DNA of 64,000 bases. Source: Paramecium sonneborni. Lineage: Eukaryota; Ciliophora; Oligohymenophorea; Peniculida; Parameciidae. The stretch's first letter is position 1. Every line of letters begins with the position of its first letter. Below, piece after piece: positions 10,682 to 23,766 of the stretch. Under the pieces are notes generated by a model, which searched no databases, was not told the origin of the DNA, and worked only from the letters and a program-made list of their open reading frames with translations. The position numbers and the translations under genes are program-made. The stretch is from NCBI GenBank assembly GCA_905182985.1, contig CAJJDN010000081.1:286006-350005 (forward strand), written 5' to 3'.

Positions 10682-13091
10682 TCAATCATACAAAAATCTT
10701 AAATATTAAAGAAAGTCTGTTTGAATCAATATCTTCTATATATAAACTCCATAATCATTATGTCCTTTAATTAAATTACTCATATTATAATTCTCTATTC
10801 TTTTGTATCCTTACTTCACCTCATTTAATCCTACCATTTTATAACATTATTTAATTACCACAAAACTAATCTAATAATCTAAATGCATTATAAATCAACT
10901 TTATCACCATATCATTTTTACTATAAACATTGCAAATCCTACCTTCAACACAATTCCATCGTCTTTTTTAAACTTTTCTAGTATCTACTATACCACCTAA
11001 AATTAATATTTCATTTATTATTTAGTTATTATTAGAAATACTATCTAATTCCTTCATCATTTCATATATTACAATTGAACCTACCGAATGAGCTATAATG
11101 TTTAACTAACAATCTCCAAAAATCTTTTTTTCAATTACTAAATGTGCCAAGTATCTTCCAACTCGTTTAGCTTCTTAACAACATAGTTCAAATGGTGCAC
11201 TTGTAAATGCTTTTAATCCATTTGTAACTGCTTCCAAAGGAGACTTTAATATAATTTATTTGATGGCTTCTTTTAATTTTTCTTTTATACTATTCTCTTC
11301 TTTAGGATTACTCCACTTCAATTCTATTAAATTATAATCTTTTAATCCTTCTAATATATTATTCTAAACGTCTATATCTGTAAATCCTGAAATGAATAAA
11401 GTTATTACAGAAGATTGCTCCAATTCTGGTGAACATCTTTCAAACTACATCCTCTCTGGAATTTCAATATTTTTTAGATAATCTCTTTATATCTCTTTCA
11501 TATAATACTGTAATTAGTTTTTTTGATTCTAAATTTAGAAATCACTTATCATATAATATATCGCATTTCTTTAATAAAACTATTCTTAACTAAATTATTA
11601 AGATTGATCCTTTTTATCATATAACTAAATCCCAAATTATTCATCTTGAATTCTTACATATATATTTTAAACTGATTTCTATTTTTCTAATTATTTCATT
11701 ATTTAATTTCTTATATCTCCTACTATATTCTCAAACTTTTTAATTAAATTACAATTAAAATACTTATAATATCCATCTTTCATTAAATTAATAATCTTCA
11801 TTAAAATATTTCTTTTTACTGAACAATATTAAGAAAAATATAATTGATCATTTACAAAATGAGTACCATTTAAGAGTAAAAATAAATCAAGTTATAATTC
11901 TAAATTTTATTATTCAGTAATTGTGTTTTTCCAAAATAGATTAGCCGATTCAATTTCTTTACTATAGACTACTCTTAAGCTAATAAGAGTTTATTAGATA
12001 TCATCTGAAAAATCAATTTTCGTTATTTCAGTATATTAAGATAATATATCTAAAATGTTTAACATTTCACTTGATTCCAAATTCATTTATAATAGTAAAT
12101 AAAACAATTAGGATGCAAAATCTTTATTTTTTATTAAGAGCAATTCTTTTTTCTAAAAATATTGATTGAAAAGCTGTAAACTTTTCAATTATAATTCTTC
12201 ACTAACTTTTTGATGCTTCATAAACACTTATAAAGAAGACTTAACTTTGAATAATTAATTTTCTAGTATTTTTTATGCATACCTTTAAATAATAACATTT
12301 GATAGTTAATAATTGTAAAAATTTTGTAATTCATCATGTAAATATTTATTATTTTAAACAAAAAAGTTTTGAATTAAATTCTTAACTTAAAATAAGGGAA
12401 TTTAATTTTCTTTAATTATAGTACAAGTCTCCTCCAAAATTTAATTGTTCAATTCCTTTTAATAAAATTGTTTGATTTATTTTATCAACTTTTTATAAAT
12501 TTCTTTATTTTTTCCTTTTGCTGCTTTTATTATTTATTCATATACTGCTGTGGAAATGTCTTAAAAATTTGTACAAAACTCTTCAATAATTGATTCCTAA
12601 TGAAATTATCCCTTAATAAATTCTATAAATAATAAGGAGAGTTCATCAATTGCTTAATTTAGTTATTCATCATTGAATATTTTTATTTCATTTATTTAAA
12701 TAAAATTAGACAATTTTTGCTCAATACTTTTTAAATTTATGATGCAGCATCCATGTTTTTCAGAATAAAATTCTTTACAAATTTTTACTATATCTATTTA
12801 TTATGTGAATTAATATTTAGATAGGAAATCTTAAATATCCTTTAAGCATGTATTATTTAATGATATTGATTTTCTTTTTCTTGTTTCTAAATTGAATGAT
12901 CCTTGAAACAATTAAGAGTATAATGTTGGATCCTCTGTTTAATAATTTTAAGCATTCTTAACTGATGCAAATTCAGGTTTAAATTTAGATGAAGCAATAT
13001 TGAAAATTTCATATGCTGACTTTGTGATTGAAATGAAATTGTTAAATTTTTAAGGCAAAAACAATTAAGCTATTTCAATGTATGGATTCAT
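10682..13091 (-). CDS. TMCO4: TMCO4/DUF726-like alpha/beta-hydrolase
   Basis: 794 aa with a 25-nt intron near 10820; start ATG at 13089-13091. The N-terminal 520 residues are Gln/Lys rich without a known domain. The C-terminal third matches the DUF726 fold: FISGFTDID (beta strand), a long segment with SPLEAVTNGLKAF, the nucleophile elbow AHSVGS (Ser in G/A-x-S-x-G), a strand ILILGGIVDT, NVYSKNDMVI, and a terminal LIKGHNDYG that intron removal brings into frame. The family is predicted lipase-like and membrane-linked; human TMCO4 is poorly known. The N-terminus may extend through introns beyond 13091. Confidence 0.8.
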
Positions 13092-13799
13092 AAATAATAG
13101 AAATTATATAATATTTTTATTTCATTTTTTTAAATTGAATAATTATTTTTTCTCCTTTATTTAACATTTCATTTTAAAGTACATTGATTTTTTACGTTTG
13201 TTTGTTCTCTTTCAGCTCACAGACTAATCAATTCTTAATTCAAAAATGTTATTTTATTAACTTTTTCGTAAATTAATCAATCTGTACTAGGATTAATTTC
13301 ACATTCATTTTATTGAAACTGGATTTATTTTTAAATTGTTTCATTTGTAATTGCTTCTTCTTTTTTTAAAAATTAATTAAAGAATTATAAATTTTCAAGA
13401 TCAAAAATTCTGAATCAATATGAGTTTAATAAGTTTGGAAATACTAAAAAACCAATATAAAAAACAACTATTTAAATAAATAATAAATTTTAAGGTTCCT
13501 AATTTTCTTTTTATTCCATATTCGAAGTGTTATTTAATAAACTTTTTTTCATTCTAAAAGTCTCTAGTAAAATATTTATATATATTTTTCATTAATTTCA
13601 GCTTGACTAAAAACTTCAACAACAAATACCATGATTTATCAAAAACTATTAATTATTAATTATTATCTATATTTCAATTATAATTTACAATAATTGTTCT
13701 TTCTTTCCTATTTTATAAAAAAAAATATTCTATTGACTATTGATTTAATTTTTATTTAAAAAACCAAATAATTTATATAAATAGATAGCAATTTATGAT
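13092..13799. other. Intergenic, possible extra 5' exons of the TMCO4 gene
   Basis: The minus strand shows coding-like bits (for example FDLENLQFFNQFLKKEEAI near 13390), but each is closed by TGA and no consistent intron set joins them to the gene at 13091. Either a longer N-terminus with errors or decayed sequence. Confidence 0.35.
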
Positions 13800-15237
13800 T
13801 CATTTTATTTATATTTTATTGCCATAATTAACTCCCCAAATTTCAATAGATGTCAACTAAATATAATTTTGAATAAATACATTAAGAAATTCTATATAAG
13901 GCTCAAATAAGTATCCCATTTCATATGTTTTATCACATTAATTATTTATTCTGTTTTTTGCATTTCTTTTAATGTTTTCATCAATCCATATTCTAAAATT
14001 ACCATTACCATTTCCACCAAATCCTAGTCCATAAGGTTATTAAACTTAAAGATTAAATGATCTATTGTTAATATAGCCAAAACATTATTTAGAATTAGCA
14101 TCAAATGTACTCATAAATAATTGATATATTGGTAACAAAGAAAAAAGAAAACTTTTTTCATCTCCAAAATAAAGAGATATTTAATCATTAGGATTATATA
14201 AAATTCCTATATTATTTAATAATTCTTTACCCATGGGATCCTTTTATCTTTTTCTAATAAAATGAGTTTCAATAGTTTCATCAATACTAATATAAGCTCC
14301 AAATACTTATTATTAAAATGTATCATTTTATGTTTCATCTTCTCTATTTCTAAACAAAAATAACAATGGCTACTAAGAATCAATGATAATTTCAGTAATA
14401 TATTCTAAATCATCATTTATGACTGAGGAGGAGAATTTCAAATCTAATTAATTAATCTTATTGAAATCAGGAGAGCTCATTTGTAATAAGGCAAGTACTT
14501 GATGATTTAAAATAAAACTAGAAGAAGATAATTTTGGAATTCCATATTTTAAATAAGGATTAATAAATTTCTTAGTAAAGTATTACTTACACATTTTATT
14601 TGCATAAATCAATTATTATTTTGCTTATCCAATAAATTGATTAAATGGGATTGCTGATTTTTGTTCAAAAATAGAATTTGCTACACTTCTTGCTGCTGAA
14701 TCGTTTCTTTAACTGTTTTTGATTTCTTTATTATAATGATACATATTTAAAAGTTCTTCAATAACTGTGCTATGAATAACTTACAGAAAATCTAAATTAG
14801 AAATTGTTATAAACCTATTGATTGATTCTTTTTAATTTTCAAGACAACCTAAACTAATCAATGCAAATAATTCAAATTTTTCTAAGACTCTAAAATTATA
14901 GTCACTTAAGTAATTTTCTTATTAATCTTTAAGTAAGAGTTCCACTGAAGTATTAATAAAAGTTTTTACATGTGATGACAAAATTAGTATAATCTATTTA
15001 TTAATTTTAACATCTTTCTCTCATCCAATTATAAAATTTAATTGAAAAGTCTGGATTCTCTGGGAATTCTGGAATCATTGATTTCTAAGTAAGAAATCCG
15101 TTTCTATGTAATTAGGATATTTTTAATCACATAGAATCATGACATTTCAATAATTCAAAGTATACTTCAAGTATTTCAAGTTCTTAATCTGTGAATGCCA
15201 CTTTTGTATGTTTCTTTATTGATTTAGATCCTCCCAT
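13800..15237 (-). CDS. TLDc-domain protein, putative N-myristoylated
   Basis: 464 aa after introns of 27 nt (near 15110) and an apparent 16-nt intron (near 14905). It begins MGGSKS, a good N-myristoylation signal, pointing to a membrane-attached protein. The C-terminal half is a TLDc domain: LPIYQ-LFMSTFDANSKQCFGYI, then the signature GLGFGGNGNGNFRIWID, and the closing IEIWGVNYG near the end. TLDc proteins (TBC1D24, OXR1, NCOA7) bind the V-ATPase and influence oxidative stress resistance; that role here is inferred. The N-terminal half is helical and unrecognised. Confidence 0.85.
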
Positions 15238-15271
15238 AAATAATAATTATTTATATATTAAATATGAATTC

Positions 15272-15696
15272 TCAATCATCATCTGATCCACTCTCATCTT
15301 CATCAGAATCTTTTGTAGGTTTCTTTTTTGAAACTTTTTTAGTTCCCTTACCATCCTCCTTCTTTTTCTTTCTCTCATTTTTAATCTTTCCATATTTATC
15401 TTCATAGGTTCTATTAAAAATATATTAAGAAATGAGAACTTCTTTTCTTTTTCAAATATAGCCTTGTTATCTTTGTATTTTTATTCGTATAAATCAATTT
15501 TATCTTTTGGAAGTTGTTTGTACTATTCAGAGATGATTTTTGTGATATCGGTCATTTTCTTGCCAGGATGAGCATCTTTGACTTATTAGTACACCTCCTA
15601 TTTGTAAATAAAGAATGCACATTAGGGTCTTTTTGGTGGAGCTTCCTAAACAAATTATTAATTTTATATATATACCTTTTTAGTATTATCTGTCAT
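15272..15696 (-). CDS. HMG-box protein
   Basis: 121 aa after introns of 30 and 29 nt. A single HMG box fills residues 10-75: PPKRPQCAFFIYKQEVY, then AHPGKKMTDITKIISEQY and LPKDKIDLYEQKYKDNK, the three helices that bend DNA. After it comes a basic KKKKEDGKGTKK stretch and a Ser/Asp tail ending GSDDD, as in NHP6/HMGB-type chromatin proteins. Expected role: nuclear DNA bending and nucleosome remodelling help. It ends 34 bp from the start of the upstream TLDc gene. Confidence 0.92.
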
Positions 15697-16310
15697 TTGT
15701 TTTATGCTAATGTATTTTGTTATTTAAATTGAGATTCAATACTTTTGTTTTTAATTAAAATTTCAATAAAATAAAATCCAAATTCATTTAGAATCAACCA
15801 ATTAAAATGCAATACATGAACTTCTTAACAGTTCTTCTTACAAGTTTGACAATCCATATAAGATTTAGTTATTAATAATCCCATAAAGTTAAATCTCATT
15901 TTTATATTTAAATGCTGGTTGATATTCTTAAGTTGAATAAGAAATATTATTGAATAATAGAACTAAGTAGATTAAAACGAATTTGAATTCTAAAAACTAT
16001 AAACTATCTTAACATGGTTAATGAAAAGAAGTTTTGAACATAAAAAATAATACAATTGTTTAAAATTTTATTTAATATATATATAGATTTTAAAAAGCTT
16101 AGAATTAATTTATTTTAAAATTAAAAAAAAATTAATTTCTTTTATAAATTGTTCTTATGTCTTAAATATAAACAAATATATAGAGTAATAAATAAAAAAA
16201 GAATGGGAATCAATGATATCCTAAGTTTTATTTAATAAAATACTAAATTTAAAGATTGTGTTTAATATTATGGTCATATAAAAATAATTATTTAATTTAT
16301 TAATATTTAG
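15697..16310. other. Intergenic with a coding-like fragment
   Basis: Promoter region for the divergent HMG-box and kinesin genes. A + strand frame at about 15773-15930 reads like protein (NAIHELLNSSSYKFDNPYK) but is closed by TGA without a plausible start or intron. Too weak to call. Confidence 0.35.
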
Positions 16311-18633
16311 ATGAAAAAAAAAGAATGTGTAAAAGTGGTTGTAAGAGCGAGACCATTATCAAGTAAAGAAGTAAGGAAAATAAATTATATTAAGATAGAG
16401 GAAGGGAGAAGAAGAATAATAGATGTTGATACAACTAGAAAGGAAATAATAATTTAAAATATAAAAGGAGATGGTAATGAATCATAAAGAACATTTGTTT
16501 TTGATGAAGTATTTGATATGAATTCTCAATAAGAGTAAGTCTATAATAATACAGCTTTACCTATAGTTGAAAGTGTAATGGATGGGTAAATGAGAAATAT
16601 ATAATAATAGTTATAATGGAACAGTATTTGCTTATGGTTAAACTGGTACAGGTAAAACACATACGATGGAAGGTAAGAATGATCCGCCTCATGAAAGAGG
16701 TATAACTCCAAGAACTTTTGATCATATTATAAAAGTAATTGAAGGGACACCAAATATTCAATTCTTAGTTAGATGTTCTTATTTAGAATTGTATAATGAA
16801 GAAATTAGAGATTTATTAAGTCCGAATCATCTTTCGAAATTAGAATTAAGAGAGAAACCTGAATGTGGTATTTTTGTTAAGGATTTGTCTAAAATAGTTG
16901 TAAAATCTGTGGTTGAATTAAATGAATGGTTAAAAGCAGGAAGAGCCAATAGAAAGGTAGGTGAAACTAAAATGAATTAAGAATCTTCTAGATCTCATTC
17001 AATATTTACACTTACAATTGAATCTAGTGAATTAGATGTAGATTAATAGTAACATATTAAATCAGGAAAATTAAATCTGGTTGATTTAGCTGGTAGTGAA
17101 AGATAATCTAAAACATAAGCAGTTGGAGTAAGATTTGAAGAAGCTATTAATATAAATTTAAGTTTAACTACACTTGGTAATGTTATAACAGCATTGGTTG
17201 ATGGAAAAAGTTAACATATTCCTTATAGAGATTCTAAACTAACTCGTTTATTATAAGATTCTTTAGGAGGTAATACTAAAACAGTTATGGTTGCTAATAT
17301 TGGTCCAGCTGATTATAATTTTGATGAAACTATGTCTACTTTAAGATATGCAAGTAGAGCTAAGAAAATTCAAAATAATCCAAAAATTAATGAAGATCCA
17401 AAAGATACTATGATAAGAGAATTTTAAGAATAAATTAATAAATTAAAAGATTAATTAGCAAGAAAAGCGGGTGGTGTTGTAGGACCAAATGGATAGATTT
17501 AAAAAATTAAAGAAGAGGTTATTGAAGTTGAAGATGATGAAGAATTAACTGAGTTGTAGAAAAAAGCATAAAAGGAAAAAGCAGATTTAGAATAATAAAT
17601 TATGTAATAGAGAAGATAAAGTACTTTATAAGAAGAAGAAAAAAAATAATTATAATTAAAATTAAAAGAAAAATCAAAATTAGAACATAATCTTAAAAAA
17701 GAATAAGAAAATATGCATAAGAAATTATAGGAATTATAAGAATAATTATTACATGGTGATAAAATGAAAGAGGAATCAAGATAAAAAGAAAAAGAGTTAC
17801 TTAAAGCAAGAATGGAATTAGAAGAGAGATCATAATAAGCTAGAAGATAAGCAGAAGAATTAGCAAAAAAAGAAGCTATGTAAGTTGAATAAGAATAAAA
17901 ATACAATTCAACTAAAGAAGAGATTGAAGCTAAAACTTAAAAATTAAATAATTTAATTTAAAAAATTAAAGAATTAAAAAGTTAAGCATAAGAATAAACT
18001 TAATTTAGATAAAGATAAAAGGAAGAATTAATTGAAGACAATAGAGAATCTTTAAGATAATTAAATTTAATGAATTTAATCATAGAACATTTTATACCAG
18101 AAGAAGAAGGTATATTATTATTATTATTTATTCTTTTAAATAGAAAAAAGATTGAAAGATAAATTAGAATTCTCAGAAGAATAAGATGATTGGGTTATTA
18201 AAGAATTTGAAGCAAATCCTTTAAAAAAACCAGCCTCTGCATTTTTCTTTAAAAGACCTATTTGTAATTTTTAAAAAATGGCAATCAGTTTTGGTGATGC
18301 TAATCCTAGATATAGACCAGAAAATATTTTATAGACTGATTTAGATCTACCTTAAAGAATGACTGAAGATTTCTCTCATGAACCTTCATAAAAAATATAA
18401 GAAGTATTGAATGTTGCTTTAAATGAAGATGAGGTAATAACAATTATTTATATTAATATTAGGAAGAACAATAAATGATATCAAATGAAAAGTAAGCCAA
18501 TGTATACATTGAAGATCCATCTATAATAAATAAAGAAGCTATTTTAAATCCTCCTTCTAATCCCAATAAAGTTCGATTGTAATCAGCAATTAAAAAAAAT
18601 GCTAGAAGACCATAAAGTGGGTTTAAAAAATGA
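16311..18633 (+). CDS. Kinesin-2 motor subunit (KIF3/OSM-3-like)
   Basis: Plus-end microtubule motor; kinesin-2 drives anterograde intraflagellar transport in cilia. 744 aa after introns of 25, 34 and 29 nt. The motor domain is N-terminal (residues 1-350): start [17 protein letters not shown]-loop [13 protein letters not shown], switch [11 protein letters not shown], switch [15 protein letters not shown], and the neck-proximal [20 protein letters not shown], a kinesin-2 hallmark. A long Glu/Lys/Gln coiled coil covers about 360-570, then a globular tail. In the switch II helix, ASR... is replaced by [16 protein letters not shown], and the usual G-x-R-L-K is GVRFE. The first ATG after an upstream spacer was taken as start. 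Confidence 0.93.
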
Positions 18634-18743
18634 AAATCTATTATAATGTTACATATATATATTTATTATTATTTCTGATTCTTCTAATTACATTATTTAA
18701 TTAAAATAAATTTTAAGCATACTAAAAATATAAATCAACTTCT

Positions 18744-20042
18744 ATGGATTAAGCTATTCTAATTAATGCAGAAAATGAGAATAATAAATAATTTGAGGAG
18801 GAACTATCTCTATCAATCAAATAAGAATAACATGAAAAATCAAATTAAAATTTATATTGTAATTTGTGCAGTTTATATCATCCTAAACTTTTGAATTACT
18901 CTACTCTCGAAAGAGAACTAAACATTTGCTAATTTTGTAATGATATAATTAATTCATTTTAAAAATAAAATATGAATTCGGAAACTTTTAAAAATTGTAA
19001 ATACAGCTAAGAAATTGAAATATAAGTATTAAATTAAGGGAAATTTTATAATTTGAAATATGGTGAATGCAATATATGCACATCTCCTAATACTATTTTA
19101 ATTAAAATTAACTATTGTAATCATTATTATTGTGATTAATGTTTAAGTATTTACATAAACTTAAATAATAATAATTGTAGAAAATTATAATGTCCTTTTT
19201 TGAATTGCACATATGAGATTAATGATTATATGATATTTTAATATTTACAGTATGATGATATTAAAAACTGGAGTAAATTTTCATATAATTAATTTTGTTA
19301 TTAGAAAAAATGCAAAGCAAAGTTTATTTTGTAACCTTATAATAATTTGTAGCAATTAAATATTTTTTAATATAATAATCTCAATTAATGTGGAATGTGT
19401 AAACAAAAATTTTGTTCAATTTGTTGGACAAAACATGATGGAAAATGTGATTTTGATAAACTCTTTCTAAAATATATCAAAGAAAAAAAGATTTTAAAAT
19501 GCCCTTATTGTTTTTCATTTACAGAACCAAACAATTGTTCTGAAAACAATGATCCATGCAGACAATATAAGGTAAATTGGTAATAATGTTATGTATGCAA
19601 TCATTTATTTTGTTTGGATTGTAAAGGGCCTTTGCAACTGTTTGAATCAATCCCAAATTCAGAAACTTTGACCTGTATCTCTTGTAAAAAAAAAGAAAAA
19701 AATATTTTGTTTATATTTTCACGTGTTATTTCTCAATTATCATTTAAAGTGATATTAATTTTACTATTTTACATAGCTGTTATTTTCATTGTTGCATTTT
19801 TAGCATGTGGATTTATTATAGTATTAGGAATTTATATTGCATTACATTAGCTAATATAAGTAACGAAATGGGTTTTTAATCTTGTTAAAAATCGTGCTAG
19901 CCATTTTAATAATGGAATTTTAATAGCCTTTTCACCAATAATAATAATATTAATGCTGATATCCATAGTTATCCTTTATATAATTGGTTTCATCCCTCTC
20001 TTAATTTATAACATTAAACAATACTTTTATTTAGATGATTGA
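18744..20042 (+). CDS. Membrane-anchored RBR E3 ubiquitin ligase
   Basis: 432 aa, no introns. Three cysteine-rich blocks in RBR order. RING1 is CNICTSPNT...CNHYYCDQCL...CPFLNC at about 110-165. IBR is QCGMCKQKFCSICWTKHDGKC at about 210-235. RING2 is CPYCFSFTEPNNCSENNDPC...CYVCNHLFCLDC at about 255-300. The Cys in PNNCSE aligns with the RING2 catalytic cysteine that forms the ubiquitin thioester. Two or more hydrophobic helices follow (VILILLFYIAVIFIVAFLAC and IIIILMLISIVILYIIGF), giving a C-terminal membrane anchor like RNF19-type ligases. RING2 spacing is longer than usual. Substrate unknown. Confidence 0.85.
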
Positions 20043-20216
20043 TATATAGATATTAACTCATATTTTTTAATTGTTATTTATTATGAGTAACTAATATTAT
20101 TAGGTTATTTTACAACCAAAATTTTTATTTAATTAAGATGATAAAATATAAAAAAAAACTAAATTATAAAAGACATATGGTTAAAGTTTTAAATATAATA
20201 ATAGCTTAAATATCAA

Positions 20217-21063
20217 TCATCCTTTAGTAGTTAAATATTTAGTTTTCAACTAATCTAATTCACTTTAAACATAAATATGTTTTTTATTTGTTTCATTCTA
20301 CATAAGTCTTTTGTGAAGTTCGATGTTTTCTTATCTCAAGACATCAAGTTCCTTATTCATTTAATGAACTCTCAATTCATATTTACTTTCTGCATCAGCT
20401 ATAGCTTGTTTAACTGATTGATCAAGTTTCTTTTAGTATTAATATTCTAATTCCTCCTTTTACCTTTATCTGACTAAATCTTCCATTTATTATTATTATA
20501 AGAAATTTTGTTTGTTCTACTCTAATCCAATTTATGCATCATTTGCCTATTTTAATGCTTATCTTGTAAGATCCATCTATTCATTTAATTATTAATGGAG
20601 TCTCTTTTCATTGCCTATACTTTACTCTAACTTTGTTTTATAAGTATTGATCGTTAGTAGCTATTATAAACATAAGATTGATTAAAATACATATTAAGTC
20701 TTCTCCTCCTTTAATTATTTCTTTTGATCTTTTAATCTTTAGTATTCTTCTTAATACCATTTTAGTTATTTAGCTTACTCCTCAAATTATTCTTTCATTT
20801 CTTTTGTTTTATCTTTGGTTGACTTAACTCCACTTTGTTCTTAAAATATAGATTAATATAATACTTTTAGTTGTTTTTGAAGTAGTAGATTTTGCTTAAC
20901 CCTTAACTGAATTTGCTATTGATTTTTTTGCAGAAGGTTAACCTTGGGTTACAACAGTCTAATAATTTGATTATCTTATAGGTGAACAATTGACTAGATC
21001 TTCCTCATCTGATATTGAGATATTCACTAATTATTATGCATAGTCTTGTAGATTTTAAGTCAT
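20217..21063 (-). CDS. Coiled-coil protein, unknown
   Basis: 273 aa after one 25-nt intron. The N-terminus (MTQNLQDYAQQLVNISISDE) and a Ser/Thr/Lys stretch are followed by nearly continuous Glu/Gln/Lys/Leu coiled coil from residue 95 to the end. Family not recognised. Its 5' part (20649-21063) is repeated exactly at 21787-22201 because of the assembly duplication; the copy here is the complete one. Confidence 0.7.
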
Positions 21064-21785
21064 AAATAAGCTGTTATTTTTATTTAAATTATTATAATCA
21101 TTCCTAAAAAACTATTTTTGTTACAAAAAGTACTTTACAATTCATTAGTTCAGATATCAAAATGCCTTAACTTAATTCAATTGTTTAATTATTTTTTATG
21201 ATTATTAGTCTTAAACTAATAAATTTTTATAAATCAATAGACAAAATATTATATTTGATTTTTCTAAACTGCAAATTTTTTCAGAATTAATTTCAAACAA
21301 ATAGAAATTCTTTGTCACTCTTTTTTACTTATTATTAGAACACAATATAATATCAAAAAAAATTCAGGAAAGAGAGGATGAAAATAAATTTATAAAATGT
21401 TTATTACTATTTAATAACTAACAAACTAAATCAAGATTATGAGTTTTATATTTTAGCTAATAGTTCTGATGTAGAAATAGTAAACACTATGTTCAAATAA
21501 TCCTAATCTTTTATATCTATTGTATTTATTTCAGGTATTTATCGAGGAATCATTTTCTTCCATTACTCTTCTTTAAAGAATTAAGCTATTTTTTTAGTGC
21601 ATTATTAATTTATTATGCTATCAAAGGATTTTAATAAATAATTGATGGCCCCTTTGACCACTTTATCAAGCTAAGTTTCACCTTACTTGCAATTAATTGA
21701 TTTTATAGAAAAATCATCCAATTTTTCATTTTATAAAGAAACTTAATTATTGATTAATAATAAAATGGCCTTGAATTTTAATCCC
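20649..21785. repeat. Direct repeat A, copy 1 (1137 bp, assembly artefact)
   Basis: Identical to 21787-22923 as far as can be read, the two separated only by the single N at 21786. Covers the 5' part of the coiled-coil gene and the spacer next to it. Best explained as unmerged contig ends. Confidence 0.93.
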
Positions 21786-21786
21786 N

Positions 21787-22201
21787 GATCGTTAGTAGCT
21801 ATTATAAACATAAGATTGATTAAAATACATATTAAGTCTTCTCCTCCTTTAATTATTTCTTTTGATCTTTTAATCTTTAGTATTCTTCTTAATACCATTT
21901 TAGTTATTTAGCTTACTCCTCAAATTATTCTTTCATTTCTTTTGTTTTATCTTTGGTTGACTTAACTCCACTTTGTTCTTAAAATATAGATTAATATAAT
22001 ACTTTTAGTTGTTTTTGAAGTAGTAGATTTTGCTTAACCCTTAACTGAATTTGCTATTGATTTTTTTGCAGAAGGTTAACCTTGGGTTACAACAGTCTAA
22101 TAATTTGATTATCTTATAGGTGAACAATTGACTAGATCTTCCTCATCTGATATTGAGATATTCACTAATTATTATGCATAGTCTTGTAGATTTTAAGTCA
22201 T
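21787..22201 (-). pseudogene. False 5' fragment of the coiled-coil gene
   Basis: Exact copy of the first exons of the gene at 20217-21063 (ATG at 22201), cut off at the N. Product of repeat A; not a real second gene. Confidence 0.85.
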
Positions 22202-22923
22202 AAATAAGCTGTTATTTTTATTTAAATTATTATAATCATTCCTAAAAAACTATTTTTGTTACAAAAAGTACTTTACAATTCATTAGTTCAGATATCAAAA
22301 TGCCTTAACTTAATTCAATTGTTTAATTATTTTTTATGATTATTAGTCTTAAACTAATAAATTTTTATAAATCAATAGACAAAATATTATATTTGATTTT
22401 TCTAAACTGCAAATTTTTTCAGAATTAATTTCAAACAAATAGAAATTCTTTGTCACTCTTTTTTACTTATTATTAGAACACAATATAATATCAAAAAAAA
22501 TTCAGGAAAGAGAGGATGAAAATAAATTTATAAAATGTTTATTACTATTTAATAACTAACAAACTAAATCAAGATTATGAGTTTTATATTTTAGCTAATA
22601 GTTCTGATGTAGAAATAGTAAACACTATGTTCAAATAATCCTAATCTTTTATATCTATTGTATTTATTTCAGGTATTTATCGAGGAATCATTTTCTTCCA
22701 TTACTCTTCTTTAAAGAATTAAGCTATTTTTTTAGTGCATTATTAATTTATTATGCTATCAAAGGATTTTAATAAATAATTGATGGCCCCTTTGACCACT
22801 TTATCAAGCTAAGTTTCACCTTACTTGCAATTAATTGATTTTATAGAAAAATCATCCAATTTTTCATTTTATAAAGAAACTTAATTATTGATTAATAATA
22901 AAATGGCCTTGAATTTTAATCCC
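21787..22923. repeat. Direct repeat A, copy 2
   Basis: Second copy of 20649-21785, beginning directly after the N and running into unique sequence at 22924. Confidence 0.93.
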
Positions 22924-22944
22924 TTGATTTCTAAATTGAATTGA
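22516..22944 (+). CDS. Uncertain ORF closed by TGA at 22942
   Basis: A frame starting MKINLQNVYYYLITNKLNQD, with segments such as YEFYILANSSDVEIVNTMF and QVSPYLQLIDFIEKSSNF, reads like protein. It is stopped by TGA at 22942-22944; the same frame then stays open for about 400 bases. No GT lies close enough upstream for an intron to remove the TGA. The first part also occurs at 21378-21785 in repeat A copy 1. It may be a small real gene, a broken longer gene, or chance. Family not recognised. Confidence 0.3.
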
Positions 22945-23410
22945 GTTTCAAATTTATAATTAAGCAATGTTTCTATATTGGCATTTAAGGTTATTGTAAA
23001 ATAATCTATGTAAAAATACGTAGTTATGGATTTAGGGGTTTAAGTAAATGTAAGTTAAATTAAGTCTTCATTAAAAATTAAATCTTGTATCTAAATATTA
23101 TTCAGTATTAGCTTTCCAAGTCCGAAATTTATTTCCTAAATATCATAAAAAATTACATTTTTTATAGGAATAGTTTTTTGTTATTTGCCTATCTAGAAAA
23201 GAAAAGTGGTGGCAAGTAACTTTACTTCCGAATTAGAAAGAGAAATATCAACATTGATAGAATTTAAGCATGTAAATATCAGAAAAAAAAGCAATGAATT
23301 CTTCATAAATTTATTTTAGATTTTAATTTTTAGATAAATACATGATTTTTTAGAAAATATAAAATTTTATTTTACTTATAGAATGATGAATTATTTATTA
23401 TAATTGATAT

Positions 23411-23690
23411 TCATTATGGCATGCGTTATCTAGGATTTTATGCTTATTAAACATTATTTGGACCAACTAGTGTTTGTACTTTATTTTTCATATCAGTTAA
23501 TTTTTACATTAAATATTCAGGAGTTTTTACATTTTATTATTAAGATTATCCTAATTAATTTTAATTTATTGAATATTAATTAACAGACATATATTGATTG
23601 AATTACTAATTATCAAGAGGATCATTATTATATTACTAAGGATCAGCAGCTCTTGTTGTTCTTGGATAAGGTACTTATTATGAAATCATC

Positions 23691-23766
<76 letters not shown>

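Noticed and set aside
17499..17906. 135-aa Ser/Tyr-rich minus-strand ORF
   Set aside because: Complement of the kinesin coiled coil (GAA, AAA, TTA codons).
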